Shown here: positions 33,835 to 41,704 of the stretch, in pieces | How the letters are laid out: the number at the start of each line of letters is the position of its first letter | Numbering within the stretch: position 1 is the stretch's first letter | NCBI GenBank assembly: GCA_017994815.1 | Contig: JAGOJY010000028.1 | Location: 1 to 55,687 of the forward strand | Length of the DNA stretch: 55,687 nucleotides | Reading direction: 5' to 3' | Origin: Acidobacteriota bacterium | GTDB lineage: Bacteria; Acidobacteriota; Polarisedimenticolia; J045 | Position numbers and translations under genes: made by a program | Notes under the pieces: generated by a model | What the model was told of the DNA's origin: nothing | Seen by the model: the letters and a program-made list of their open reading frames with translations, nothing else | Databases searched by the model: none

Positions 33835-34932
33835 ATGCAGCTGCTCAACGCGACCCGGATCGCTGCCGGCTACACGCTCGGCATCGACCCCGACGCCCGC
33901 GAGCACCTTCTGGTCGTCGTGAAGGCGACGTACTCGATCCCGCCGGGCGGCGGCGAGCCCACGCCGGCCGGCGAGCAGGTGCCGCTCGTGCTGGCCGACA
34001 CGTTCACCGGCGAGCCCGGGCGCTCCGCGCCGGTGCACGAGAGCGACTTCGCCCTGCGCAAGCCGAAGTGCGACGTGCTCCTGCTCGGGAGCGCCTACGC
34101 GCCCGGCGGGCGCCCCGCCGAGCGCGTCACGGTCTCGCTGCAGGCCGGCGCGATGAAGAAGTCCTTCGACGTCGTCGGCGACCGCGTCTGGAGCGCGATG
34201 GCGCTGGGCCAGAAGCCGACCCGGCCGCGCCCGTTCACCGTGATGCCGATCTCGTACGACCGCGCCTACGGCGGCGTGGACGACAGCGACCCGGACAAGG
34301 TCGACGCCTGCCTCGCGAACCCGGCCGGCGTCGGCCACAACCCGCGCCGCCGGGGCAAGGAGCTCGACGGCCGGCCCCTGCCGAACACCGAGGAAACCGG
34401 CAAGCCGATTTCCGCGCCGAGCGGGCCGTACCGGCCGATGTCCTTCGGTCCGATCGGCCGCTCGTGGCCGCCGCGGCCGCGGTTCGCCGGGACCTACGAC
34501 GACGCCTGGCTCGCGAACACCGCGCCGTTCCTGCCGCGCGATTTCGACGACCGCTATCACCAGTGCGCACCGCCCGACCAGCAGATCGACTTCCCCGTCG
34601 GCGGGGAAAAGGTCGAGCTGTTGAACCTGACGCCGGACGGGCGGCTCGCCTTCACGCTCCCGGCGCTCGAGGTCCCGCTCGAGTTCACCGGCGCGGACTG
34701 GGAACGCACGATCGAGCGCGCCGCGGTGGACACGATCGTGATCGAGCCCGACCGGCAGCGGCTCGTGCTCGTCGGCCGCGCGTCGCTCCCGCTGCGGCGG
34801 AACATCTTCGACGTCCGGCAGGTCGTCGTCGGGCGGATGCCCGCCGCCTGGTACCGCGCGCGCGATCTCGGCAAAACGTACTACCCGAGCCTCGCCGCGC
34901 TCGTGCGCGAGCGGCGCGAGGCGGCCGGATGA
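33835..34932 (+). CDS. DUF2169 domain protein, predicted effector adaptor
   Basis: A 365-aa DUF2169 protein. Members are thought to act as adaptors or chaperones for DUF4150 PAAR-like effectors. Conserved features: LLVVVKATYSI near the N-terminus, HESDFALRKPKCDVLLLGSA, FDRVWSA-like FDVVGDRVWS, the PISYDRAYGG motif and NPAGVGHNPRRR, then LPNTEE. ATG 33835 follows the upstream stop by 4 nt, and its 3' end shares ATGA with the next gene. The order DUF2169, ketosynthase-like, DUF4150 is a recurrent cassette, so these proteins probably act in one loading pathway. Confidence 0.88.
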   Translation: MQLLNATRIAAGYTLGIDPDAREHLLVVVKATYSIPPGGGEPTPAGEQVPLVLADTFTGEPGRSAPVHESDFALRKPKCDVLLLGSAYAPGGRPAERVTVSLQAGAMKKSFDVVGDRVWSAMALGQKPTRPRPFTVMPISYDRAYGGVDDSDPDKVDACLANPAGVGHNPRRRGKELDGRPLPNTEETGKPISAPSGPYRPMSFGPIGRSWPPRPRFAGTYDDAWLANTAPFLPRDFDDRYHQCAPPDQQIDFPVGGEKVELLNLTPDGRLAFTLPALEVPLEFTGADWERTIERAAVDTIVIEPDRQRLVLVGRASLPLRRNIFDVRQVVVGRMPAAWYRARDLGKTYYPSLAALVRERREAAG

Positions 34933-35957
34933 AGCCGCTCGCGATCCTCGACGCCGGCATGGTGACGCCGGTCGGCTTCAACGCGGCCGCGAGCTGCGCC
35001 GCGATCCGCGCCGGCATCACCGGCTTCGCCGAAACGCGCTTCATGTTCGCCGGCCGCTGGCTGATGGGTGCGGAAGTCCCGTTCGACGAGGGCTGGCGCG
35101 GCCCGGAGAAGCTCCTGCGGCTGGTGGTCCCCGCGATCGCCGAGTGCCTCCACCGCAACCGCGAGGTGCGCCCCGGGACCACGGCGCTGCTGCTGTGCGT
35201 CGCGGAGGCCGAGCGCCGCGGGGGCATCGAGATCGACGGATCGAGGTTCCTGTCAGCCGTCGAGAGCGCGCTGTCGCTAACGTTCTCCGCGGACTCACGG
35301 GTGTTCGCAGGCGGGCGCATCGGCGGTGCCCGCGCCGTCGAGCACGCCGCGGAGCTACTCGCCCACGGCATGCGGCACGTCATCGTGGCCGGGGTCGATT
35401 CGCTGCTGACCGCGGGAGCGCTCGCGGCGCTGGACCATGATCGTCGCCTCCTGACGGCCGCGAACTCGGACGGGTTGATTCCGGGCGAGGCGGGTGCCGC
35501 GGTGCTCGTGGCCGCCGGTCCCGCGCCCAACACCGACTCGCTCCTGTGCGTGGGGATCGGCTTCGGTCGCGAGCCCTCGGCCGAAGACCCCGAACGCCCG
35601 CTCCGGGCCGACGGGCTGGCCGACGCGTTCCGCGCGGCGTTCACGGCGGCGAACGTTGGCTGGGAAGCGGTGGATTACCGGCTCACCGACATCAGCGGCG
35701 AGCAGCAGCGCTTCAAGGAGGCCGCGCTGGCGCTGACACGCACCGTCCGACAGCGGAAGGAGACCTTCGAACTCTGGCACCCGGCCGACTGCATCGGCGA
35801 GGTCGGCGCCGCTGCCCTTCCCGTCGTGCTCGGCGTCGCGCTGGCGGCCTCGCGCAACGCCTACGCCCCCGGGCCCGGTGTGCTCTGCCATTTCTCGGCC
35901 GAAGGACCCGAGCGCGCCGCCCTCATCCTGCGCCGCCCCGATCGGAGTCAGAACTGA
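34929..35957 (+). CDS. Ketosynthase/thiolase-fold protein lacking catalytic residues
   Basis: A 342-aa protein with a beta-ketoacyl-synthase-like fold. The N-terminus LAILDAGMVTPVGFNAAASC matches the VVVTGxGxVTPxG start, and HAAELLAHGMRHVIVAGVDS matches the helix-strand after the nucleophile. DGLIPGEAGAAVLV matches the dGFv.GeGa strand. By eye the Cys position holds Arg or Gly (FAGGRIGGARAVEHA), the NAHGTGT His reads TDISGEQ, and the GH.LGAAG His reads IGEVGAAA. It is therefore probably not an enzyme. ATG 34929 overlaps the DUF2169 stop (ATGA), and its TGA overlaps the DUF4150 start (TGATG). Likely a structural or chaperone partner in effector loading. Confidence 0.82.
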   Translation: MKPLAILDAGMVTPVGFNAAASCAAIRAGITGFAETRFMFAGRWLMGAEVPFDEGWRGPEKLLRLVVPAIAECLHRNREVRPGTTALLLCVAEAERRGGIEIDGSRFLSAVESALSLTFSADSRVFAGGRIGGARAVEHAAELLAHGMRHVIVAGVDSLLTAGALAALDHDRRLLTAANSDGLIPGEAGAAVLVAAGPAPNTDSLLCVGIGFGREPSAEDPERPLRADGLADAFRAAFTAANVGWEAVDYRLTDISGEQQRFKEAALALTRTVRQRKETFELWHPADCIGEVGAAALPVVLGVALAASRNAYAPGPGVLCHFSAEGPERAALILRRPDRSQN

Positions 35958-37285
35958 TGGCCAACGAGGTCTACGCCAACGGGATGGAGGTCGCCTGCAA
36001 GGCGGCCGATGGCAAGTCGGTCTGCGCGTTCCCGGACGTCTGCTTCACACCGCCGCAAACGCCCGCCACCCCGCCCGGCGTGCCGATCCCTTACCCGAAC
36101 ACCGGCTTCGCCCGGGACACGACCGAAGGTAGCAAGAACGTCAAGATCTCGGGCAAGGAAGTCATGCAAAAGAACAAGTCCTACTTCAAGAAGAGCACGG
36201 GGGACGAAGCCGGGAGCGCTCCCAAAAAGGGGATCCTGACCAGTCAGAACACGGGGAAGGTCTACTTCAACGCCTGGTCGATGGACGTCAAGGTGGAAGG
36301 CCAGAACGTCGTCCGCAATCTCGATCTCACGACTCACAACCACGCGAGCTTCCCGGGCGACACGCCGGTTTGGCCATACCTGGACAAGGCGTCCGTCGAT
36401 GCCGGCACGGGGCCGTGCGCCGATGAGATGAAGCGTGAAAAAGAGGCGTGCAAGGACTACAAGCCGAACAAGACGGATGGCCGGGACGTCTGCGCGGATG
36501 CTGGCCTGACGAAGAAGCTCGGGCGTGCATTCGACGTGGAGTTCCAGACTTCGTTGGGGACGGTTCAGAACCGCGCCGAGGTCTTGGCCTCCGCCGACCG
36601 CGCGGAGGCCGAAGCCTGCCTGCGGGCCCGCCGGTGCCAATTGCAGCAGTATGACAAGGACAAGACCGGCTGCTGTCCCGGGCAGACGCCGCACCACCTC
36701 GTCGAAGCCAGCGCGCTGTTCGAAACCGGGCGGGGGCCGAAGAACAAGGGTGACGCGGTCGACGGATTCGGCCCGCTGGCGGCGCTGAAACGCGGGGAGC
36801 CGGCGTACAACGAGCACCGAGCACCGTGCGTGTGCGCCGAGGGCGTGACGAACACGGTCGGAACGCACGGCTTCATGCACACGCTGCAGAGTTCGATGAA
36901 CGCCGCGGCGCCCGAGGAGGAACTGGACTTCTTCTTGGATGGCAAGGTCCAGAAACGCAAGGTCAAGGCGCAGACCTATGCCCAGGCCAAGGAGAACGCC
37001 AACCGGGCCATGATGAAGACGTTCCCGCTTTCGTTCTGCAGCCCGGCCTGCATCAACGCCCAGCTCGACAACTACCACAACCAATGCGGCATCGACGACA
37101 ACACGAAGATCAAGGCCGTGACGTGCGGCAGCACCGAGACCGCGAACGTGGAGTTCGCGGAGCGGAATTCCCTCGACAGGGCGATGCGGGAATCTCCCGC
37201 TTTCGACCTGAAATCGGAGACCGGTTACGGACCGCCCGATCTGCCGGACTTCGGCATCGGCGGCGGCTGGATTCCGGTCCGGTAG
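35957..37285 (+). CDS. DUF4150 (PAAR-like) effector with C-terminal GHH/HNH nuclease-type toxin domain
   Basis: A 442-aa T6SS effector. Residues 1-135 form the PAAR-like DUF4150 tip domain (VYANGMEVACKAADGKSVCA, FPDVCFTPPQTP, PIPYPNTG, then HNHASFPGDTPVWPYLDKA), which would cap the VgrG spike. A Cys-rich linker follows. The C-terminal region has Pro245-His246-His247 in GQTPHHLVEASALF, the APCVCAEG loop and Thr303-His304-Gly-x2-His308. This is the pattern of GHH-type HNH/endonuclease VII toxins (Tox-GHH2-like), so DNA is the likely target. Codon use has lower GC than the tss genes, pointing to transfer of the effector module. The following gene is the candidate immunity gene. Confidence 0.82.
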   Translation: MANEVYANGMEVACKAADGKSVCAFPDVCFTPPQTPATPPGVPIPYPNTGFARDTTEGSKNVKISGKEVMQKNKSYFKKSTGDEAGSAPKKGILTSQNTGKVYFNAWSMDVKVEGQNVVRNLDLTTHNHASFPGDTPVWPYLDKASVDAGTGPCADEMKREKEACKDYKPNKTDGRDVCADAGLTKKLGRAFDVEFQTSLGTVQNRAEVLASADRAEAEACLRARRCQLQQYDKDKTGCCPGQTPHHLVEASALFETGRGPKNKGDAVDGFGPLAALKRGEPAYNEHRAPCVCAEGVTNTVGTHGFMHTLQSSMNAAAPEEELDFFLDGKVQKRKVKAQTYAQAKENANRAMMKTFPLSFCSPACINAQLDNYHNQCGIDDNTKIKAVTCGSTETANVEFAERNSLDRAMRESPAFDLKSETGYGPPDLPDFGIGGGWIPVR

Positions 37286-37294
37286 GGACGGCAG

Positions 37295-38203
37295 ATGGCC
37301 AATCCGATCACGGCTCGAATGTCCTTCGTCCACGGTGCCGTGCGCGAGCCGGATCTCGCGTACGTGACGATGGTCATCGACGAGTTCTCCGAGCAACGGA
37401 CGCCGCATGGCGTGCTGCTGCAGTGGGATGGCGGCGTTTTCCAGAAGATCGCCGGAGTTCCCTGGAACATCGTCGGCGTCGACGTGCTGCGAACGCCGCA
37501 TCCGGGCGTGATCGCCGTCGGGGAAACGGGGCAGGCTGTCATCGCCGGGCCCGGCGTTCTGCAAATGGAGGACATGGCGCCCGTCGAACGGGAGACCGGC
37601 ATGATCGTGCCGTTGCGCGCTGTCAGGTGCATCGGCTCGAACACATACGCGACAGGCATGCGACGCCAAGTCTACTCCCGCAGCCCGCAGGGCACGTGGG
37701 GGCCGGTCCACGGCGGGATGCTGGTGCCCGTGGCCGCGCCGACGATCCACGGCTTCGAGGCCATTGCCGGATTCGAGGAACGCGAGATTTACGCGGCGGG
37801 TTGGGAAGGGGAGATCTGGAGATTCGACGGCAAGGCATGGACCCAGCTCGATTCCCCGACGAACCTCGTCCTCTCGGGCCTGTGTTGCGGAGCCGATGGA
37901 TTGGTCTACGCCTGCGGGCAGGGTGGGGTGATCGTCCGCGGCCGGCACGATAGCTGGGAGGTAATTCCCTCGAACGGCATCCAGGATGATCTGTGGAGCA
38001 TCCTCTCGTTCAAGGAACGTATCTTCATCGCGGGCTTCCGCCTGCTTCTCGAACTGACGGACGGCGGACTGCGGGTGGTCCCGGAGGCGACGTCGATCGC
38101 AGACGAGTTCTTCTCGCTCTCCACGGACGGCCGCGTCTTGTGGTCGGTCGCCCCGAAGACGATCCTCAGCTTCGACGGCACGAACTGGCTCAGGATCGTG
38201 TGA
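37295..38203 (+). CDS. Beta-propeller-like protein, candidate immunity protein
   Basis: A 302-aa protein of short repeated beta units. The spacing of V-Y-A-x-G and W-x-x-x motifs (REIYAAGWEGEIWRFDGKAW, GLVYACGQGGVIVRG, HDSWEVIP, LLELTDGGLRVV, TILSFDGTNWLRIV) is that of a propeller with about six blades. No signal peptide is present, so it should be cytoplasmic, where a nuclease effector would have to be blocked. It starts 9 bp after the nuclease effector gene and shares its lower GC. Immunity function is inferred from position only. It has no metal or catalytic motif. Confidence 0.7.
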   Translation: MANPITARMSFVHGAVREPDLAYVTMVIDEFSEQRTPHGVLLQWDGGVFQKIAGVPWNIVGVDVLRTPHPGVIAVGETGQAVIAGPGVLQMEDMAPVERETGMIVPLRAVRCIGSNTYATGMRRQVYSRSPQGTWGPVHGGMLVPVAAPTIHGFEAIAGFEEREIYAAGWEGEIWRFDGKAWTQLDSPTNLVLSGLCCGADGLVYACGQGGVIVRGRHDSWEVIPSNGIQDDLWSILSFKERIFIAGFRLLLELTDGGLRVVPEATSIADEFFSLSTDGRVLWSVAPKTILSFDGTNWLRIV

Positions 38204-38333
38204 ACGAAGCTTTGACCGCTTACCGTTATCCAACCAGACTGGGCGGGAGTTTGAAGACCTGACATCTGGCTCACCGAGCGCGACGCAGCTCGAACACGGA
38301 CTCGCCGAACTGGGCGGGAAGGTCGTCGGGCAA

Positions 38334-38618
38334 TCAGCTCTCCCTCGTGTGCCTCCGCAAGTCGGTCAAAACAGCATAGATCGCTGTTAGCACGTCGGCC
38401 CGGCCAACTCTCTGCAGCGGAAGTTCTGTTCTTATCCTTGGTGTAGTCCCAAACACCCCCAGGCGCCTGACCTCCAGGGCGTGGTACAGGTCGAACCGAG
38501 AATCTCCAGAGTGCGCGGCCTTCCAGAGATCCTCCGTAGTAGGGAGGGTCTGCAACTCTGTGAGTAGCCCTGATTCATGTTCTATGGCAAGCAGTTCTAC
38601 ATAAACAGCTCGCGAGCG
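38334..38618 (-). pseudogene. C-terminal fragment of an unknown protein, fused to the IS91 remnant
   Basis: A stretch of about 94 codons that now continues in frame from the IS91 transposase fragment. It reads VYVELLAIEHESGLLTELQT, then PTTEDLWKAAHSGDSRFDLY and HALEVRRLGVFGTTPRIRTE, ending RRHTRES. It looks like the end of a small cytoplasmic protein whose start was lost at the junction near 38619. I do not recognise the family. The 130 bp between 38204 and 38333 hold no gene I can support. Confidence 0.4.
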
Positions 38619-38846
38619 TTCGTGGGGCTGGAACAGGAGGGCGGAGGTGCCGTCGCGCCAGCGGCGCTTGAGTTGGTAGAGCAGGCGACCGTCGTCGAGG
38701 CGCGCGAGGCGCTCGGCGGCGAGTGCGGGGCGGGCGACGCAGCGGCAGAGACGCTCGAGGCGCTGGCGGTCGTGGGCCGGCACGGCGACGGCGGCGTGGA
38801 GCGAGAGCCCGGCGACGTTCGCGCAGAGCGGCAGGTCGGTCGGGAC
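38619..38846 (-). mobile_element. IS91-family transposase fragment
   Basis: About 76 codons on the minus strand give PTDLPLCANVAGLSLHAAVA, then VPAHDRQRLERLCRCVARPA, LAAERLARLDDGRLLYQLKR and RWRDGTSALLFQPHE. The motifs LHAA.AVPAHDR..LERLCR..ARP.LA.ERL and DGRLLY.LKR.WRDGT are typical of the C-terminal part of IS91-type (Y2) transposases. The catalytic Tyr region and both element ends are missing, so it cannot move. It sits exactly against a headless toxin gene at its right edge and an unrelated protein tail at its left, marking a recombination scar. Confidence 0.8.
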
Positions 38847-39299
38847 TAGGAGAGATCGCCGATCTGACCAATGCAGCCGTCTACCTCATTCAGGGCGAGT
38901 ATAAAGAGGCCGCCATCTCCGCCGCAGCGGCGATACCGATCGCCGGGACGGCGGTTGGGGTCGCCCGGATCGGTCGACGTGCGACGCAGGCATTTCGCTA
39001 TACCGAGAAGATTCTGGGGTATGATGAAGCGAGGGGACCAACCAAAGGTCGCACGTGTACGAGGCGCACAAGCTAATCGAGGCGCGACACGCTAGAAGGT
39101 GGGGCGACGCACATCTGATTCCGGACATTCCATCTGTCGTCTTGCCTAGAGCAGAGCACTTGCGGCTGACGAGCACACTGCAGCACGAGTTGCGGCCCGG
39201 CAGGACAGCGCGCTACAGCAAGTGTGGAACTCGCACCAAAACGTGTACAGGGATCATCCAGGGTGGCTGGACGCCATTGGGAGTCACTTTGAGCCATGA
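38846..39299 (+). pseudogene. Frameshifted C-terminal end of a polymorphic toxin
   Basis: Three frames must be joined. First LGEIADLTNAAVYLIQGEYK, then EAAISAAAAIPIAGTAVGVA (38846 to about 39050), a pre-toxin segment typical of Rhs-like and other polymorphic toxins. Then HVYEAHKLIEARHARRWG, IPDIPSVVLPRAEHLRLTST (about 39052-39200), a His-containing toxin core. Then LQQVWNSHQNVYRDHPGWLD, AIGSHFEP and stop (to 39299), a typical end for this toxin group. The N-terminal delivery part is absent; the frame begins at the IS91 junction. The TGA stop overlaps the ATG of the next gene (ATGA). It is probably inactive unless the shifts are sequencing errors. Confidence 0.7.
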
Positions 39300-40138
39300 A
39301 GCGTGTCCTCCGCATCCAAATCGCCCCGGAGGCGGCTGGCGCCCATACAACGGTACTCGCATTACTGGACCGCCTAGGCCTGCATGTAATCAACCGCAGT
39401 ATTCCGACTACGATCGTCACCAGTGTCGACGGCACCGATCCGAGAGCACTGGAGGTTTTCTCGGCCCTGCAAGCGAGCGGAGTTCGACACACCACAACGG
39501 AAGAGCGTAGCTACTCACGCGCTGAATTGCGATCCGCGCTGCTCCTGTTTGCCTCGAGCCCGTTCACGCCAGGAATTTCCAGTGATAGTTACAATGTCAA
39601 GGCCGAGTACGATTACTCGCAAGCCTGTCCCGTGTGCGGAAGCGGAGCAAACCAGATTGGATCGCTCCACATGACCCCCAAGCCGAGATTGCGTGCTTCA
39701 GCCATGACCACGGACCGTGAGGAGTTGCTCGTGTCCGAGCCCGTCGCGATCGCACTCGCGAAAGCCGGTTTCGGCAAGTGCGTCCGTCCCGCGTACAGCT
39801 TGTCGACCGGTCAGCCTCTGGAGTGGTGGCAGATCGTGGGAGCTTCCGTCCTTCCGCCGATGTCGCCTGAATCGATGATCATTCGCGAGGGTTCATGCTC
39901 TCGTTGCTTGCGGAACGGGGTCTATCTGAACCCTGCTCGATTCCAGATTGTCTATCCTGAATATGCACTCAGGGACACGCACTCGAGGGGTGCCTTGTAT
40001 AGCTGGGAAACTGCTGGACCTGCGCACCCGCCCCGTCCGGCACGGCCGTTTACGTTCTTAACGTCAGCAGCATATCGCGCAATCGAGCAACTGAATCTCC
40101 GCGGCTTGCATCTGGAGCCCGTCGATGTCTCACACTGA
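39296..40138 (+). CDS. Double-CXXC protein, probable immunity protein
   Basis: A 280-aa intact gene whose ATG overlaps the stop of the toxin remnant, the usual toxin/immunity coupling. Two zinc-knuckle-like pairs are visible: Cys111-Pro-Val-Cys114-Gly and Cys201-Ser-Arg-Cys204, about 90 residues apart. This spacing and the C-terminal FLTSAAYRAIEQLNLRGLHLE recall the SitI6 family of double-CXXCG immunity proteins in myxobacteria, cognate to SitA6 toxins, but the match is by memory and distant. Residues 1-85 are a small alpha/beta domain. No signal peptide, so cytoplasmic. GC is clearly lower than in the T6SS genes. It may persist as an orphan immunity gene. Confidence 0.72.
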   Translation: MKRVLRIQIAPEAAGAHTTVLALLDRLGLHVINRSIPTTIVTSVDGTDPRALEVFSALQASGVRHTTTEERSYSRAELRSALLLFASSPFTPGISSDSYNVKAEYDYSQACPVCGSGANQIGSLHMTPKPRLRASAMTTDREELLVSEPVAIALAKAGFGKCVRPAYSLSTGQPLEWWQIVGASVLPPMSPESMIIREGSCSRCLRNGVYLNPARFQIVYPEYALRDTHSRGALYSWETAGPAHPPRPARPFTFLTSAAYRAIEQLNLRGLHLEPVDVSH

Positions 40139-40149
40139 CCAATGTATTG

Positions 40150-40950
40150 TAATGCTGGTCGTCGCGACTACGTTGGGTTACGCCGTAAAGGACCAAGGGG
40201 CCCTTCGTGTAGACCTTCGGCCCGCCCAGGCTCAGGGGTGCCATTTCGTACTCGGCAACCTTCAACGTCTCGCCGGTCAGCAGCCCGCGAACGGCCTTCG
40301 GCCGGCGCGTCTCGGGCAGGTACCACTCGCGCTCCATGCTCGCGCGCCACTGTGAGGGCTTTTCGAAGCGCAGGTGGTTAGTACTTCATCGCGGCGATTT
40401 CCGCGAAAGATTCCGTGATCCAGCGGTCGCGGGGCCAGTCCCGCACGTACACGGCGTTGCCCCACCACTGGTGCGCGACCTCGTGCGCGCGAAACGCGTC
40501 GAGAGACGAGTAGTCGCTGCGGAAGCCCGCGTAGCCGCCCAGCAGCAGGACCCCCTGGAACCCGCGGCCGTGGAAAGTCGACGTGCTGACTGCCCAGAAC
40601 GCGGGCAGGTCCAGCGGCAGGAACAACCGGCGGAACACCCGCAGCGCGTTGGAGATCTCGGTCTGCGCGTACTCGAATTGCGCATCGAATCCACGTCGGC
40701 TTTGTCGACGTACATCTCGACGGCCATCCCGTCGGCTCCGCCGAAAGTGCGCTTGAATTCGCCGACATAGAACGTGGCGCGCGGCACCGGTCACGAGGTC
40801 CGGTAACGGTAGAAGGTCCGGTCGTTCTCGGTCCATGTCCGGACCAGGTTGCCCGCCGATAGCGCCTGCAGCCGGCCGGTGACGCCGATGGTCACACGGA
40901 CCTCGTTCCGCTGCGACCGCGACCTCTTCACGGGTCTCGTCCTCGAGCCA
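40150..40950 (-). pseudogene. Broken M1-family metallopeptidase
   Basis: Minus-strand pieces of one zinc aminopeptidase-like gene in different frames. From 5' to 3': VRVTIGVTGRLQALSAGNLV with RTWTENDRTFYRYRTS and stop (about 40790-40940), ATFYVGEFKRTF and MAVEMYVDKADVD, then the catalytic part FRAHEVAHQWWGNAVYVRDW with WITESFAEIAAMKY, then a stop at 40378-40380, and after it RASMEREWYLPETRRP ... YTKGPLVLYGV. The zinc motif HEVAH and the distal Glu (TESFAE) survive, as does the KG tail motif, but the frame is broken at least three times and both ends are missing. It cannot make an enzyme. Confidence 0.78.
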
Positions 40951-41041
40951 CCACGCCCAACGCTACCCTTCGCCCCGCGCCGAAAATGTGGTTTGCACCG
41001 CTTATCCCCCGGCTTATCCCCTCTTGGCCGCTGCAGACTAT

Positions 41042-41404
41042 TCACTCCTCTCGCTCGTCAGCGGGCCATGCGCCCGCTCGCGCAGCCTCGACCAGCTCAC
41101 CCACAGTCAGTGTCTTCAACGGGCGGTCGAGCTTCAGCCAGTGGCGCAGAGACCAGAATGGAATAGCGACAAGACATCCTGTATCTGACCCGAAATACTC
41201 AGCGAATTTGAAGGACGACATGTCCACGCTGAACCTACTAGCAAACTCCTGCATGAGCACCCAGGCGTCGAACCCATCGACACCCACCCCATCGCCAAGA
41301 TCACGAAGGGGCGCATCGAGACCCGGGCGACGGCGCAGAGGCAATCGTTCACCAACGAATTCCACGACCGCGCTCTCAACACTGTCGCCTTCCGCGTTGT
41401 CCAT
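41042..41404 (-). CDS. DUF1493 (acyl-carrier-protein-like) family protein
   Basis: A 120-aa protein matching DUF1493, whose members have an ACP-like four-helix fold. The family pattern is clear: LRDLGDGVGVDGFDAWVLMQ (33-52), then EFASRFSVDMSSFKFAEYFG. The Ser that carries phosphopantetheine in true ACPs is not present; the site reads GVDGFDAW. A C-terminal helix (LTVGELVEAARAG) follows. ATG 41404 lies 8 nt after GGAG; an ATG at 41410 adds two residues. It is intact but sits in the scrapyard between the broken peptidase and tagF. Function unknown; DUF1493 genes often occur alone near toxin or mobile loci. Confidence 0.72.
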   Translation of the reverse strand: MDNAEGDSVESAVVEFVGERLPLRRRPGLDAPLRDLGDGVGVDGFDAWVLMQEFASRFSVDMSSFKFAEYFGSDTGCLVAIPFWSLRHWLKLDRPLKTLTVGELVEAARAGAWPADEREE

Positions 41405-41417
41405 GCACATCGCTCCG

Positions 41418-41606
41418 TTACCAGAACAGACGATAGCTCGCGTCTCCAGGAGGTATGCTCCACGTCGACCCGTCGGTGACTGACACGCAGCACTCGCTCT
41501 TGTGCATGCACTCTGCGACACAGTCGCCCGACATCGCACCAGTTACGACGCTCGCGGCAACGCCGATTCGAACGAAGGAACAGCCGTCATCGGGCGCTCG
41601 TCGCAT
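41418..41606 (-). CDS. Small Cys-containing ORF, uncertain
   Basis: A possible 62-aa protein on the minus strand from ATG 41606 to TAA 41418, ending 8 bp before the longer start of the DUF1493 gene. It has a short hydrophobic run (VRIGVAASVVTGAM) and then a Cys-rich tail (GDCVAECMHKSECCVSV, then TDGSTWSIPPGDASYRLFW). No convincing ribosome site precedes it, so it may also be the end of a decayed larger gene such as a toxin. The 100 bp up to tagF show no other gene. Confidence 0.3.
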   Translation of the reverse strand: MRRAPDDGCSFVRIGVAASVVTGAMSGDCVAECMHKSECCVSVTDGSTWSIPPGDASYRLFW

Positions 41607-41704
41607 CCGTAGGCCGGCCAGAAAGTGTCGCCCGCGCACAATGCATGCATGCGCGGCAGACGCCACTCGGAGCGCCCGCCTCCTGCCCGCGCGCCAGAGC
41701 CCCC

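Noticed and set aside
38577..38849. Plus-strand frame across the IS91 fragment
   Set aside because: The minus-strand reading matches IS91 transposase motifs over about 76 codons; the plus reading is a shadow.
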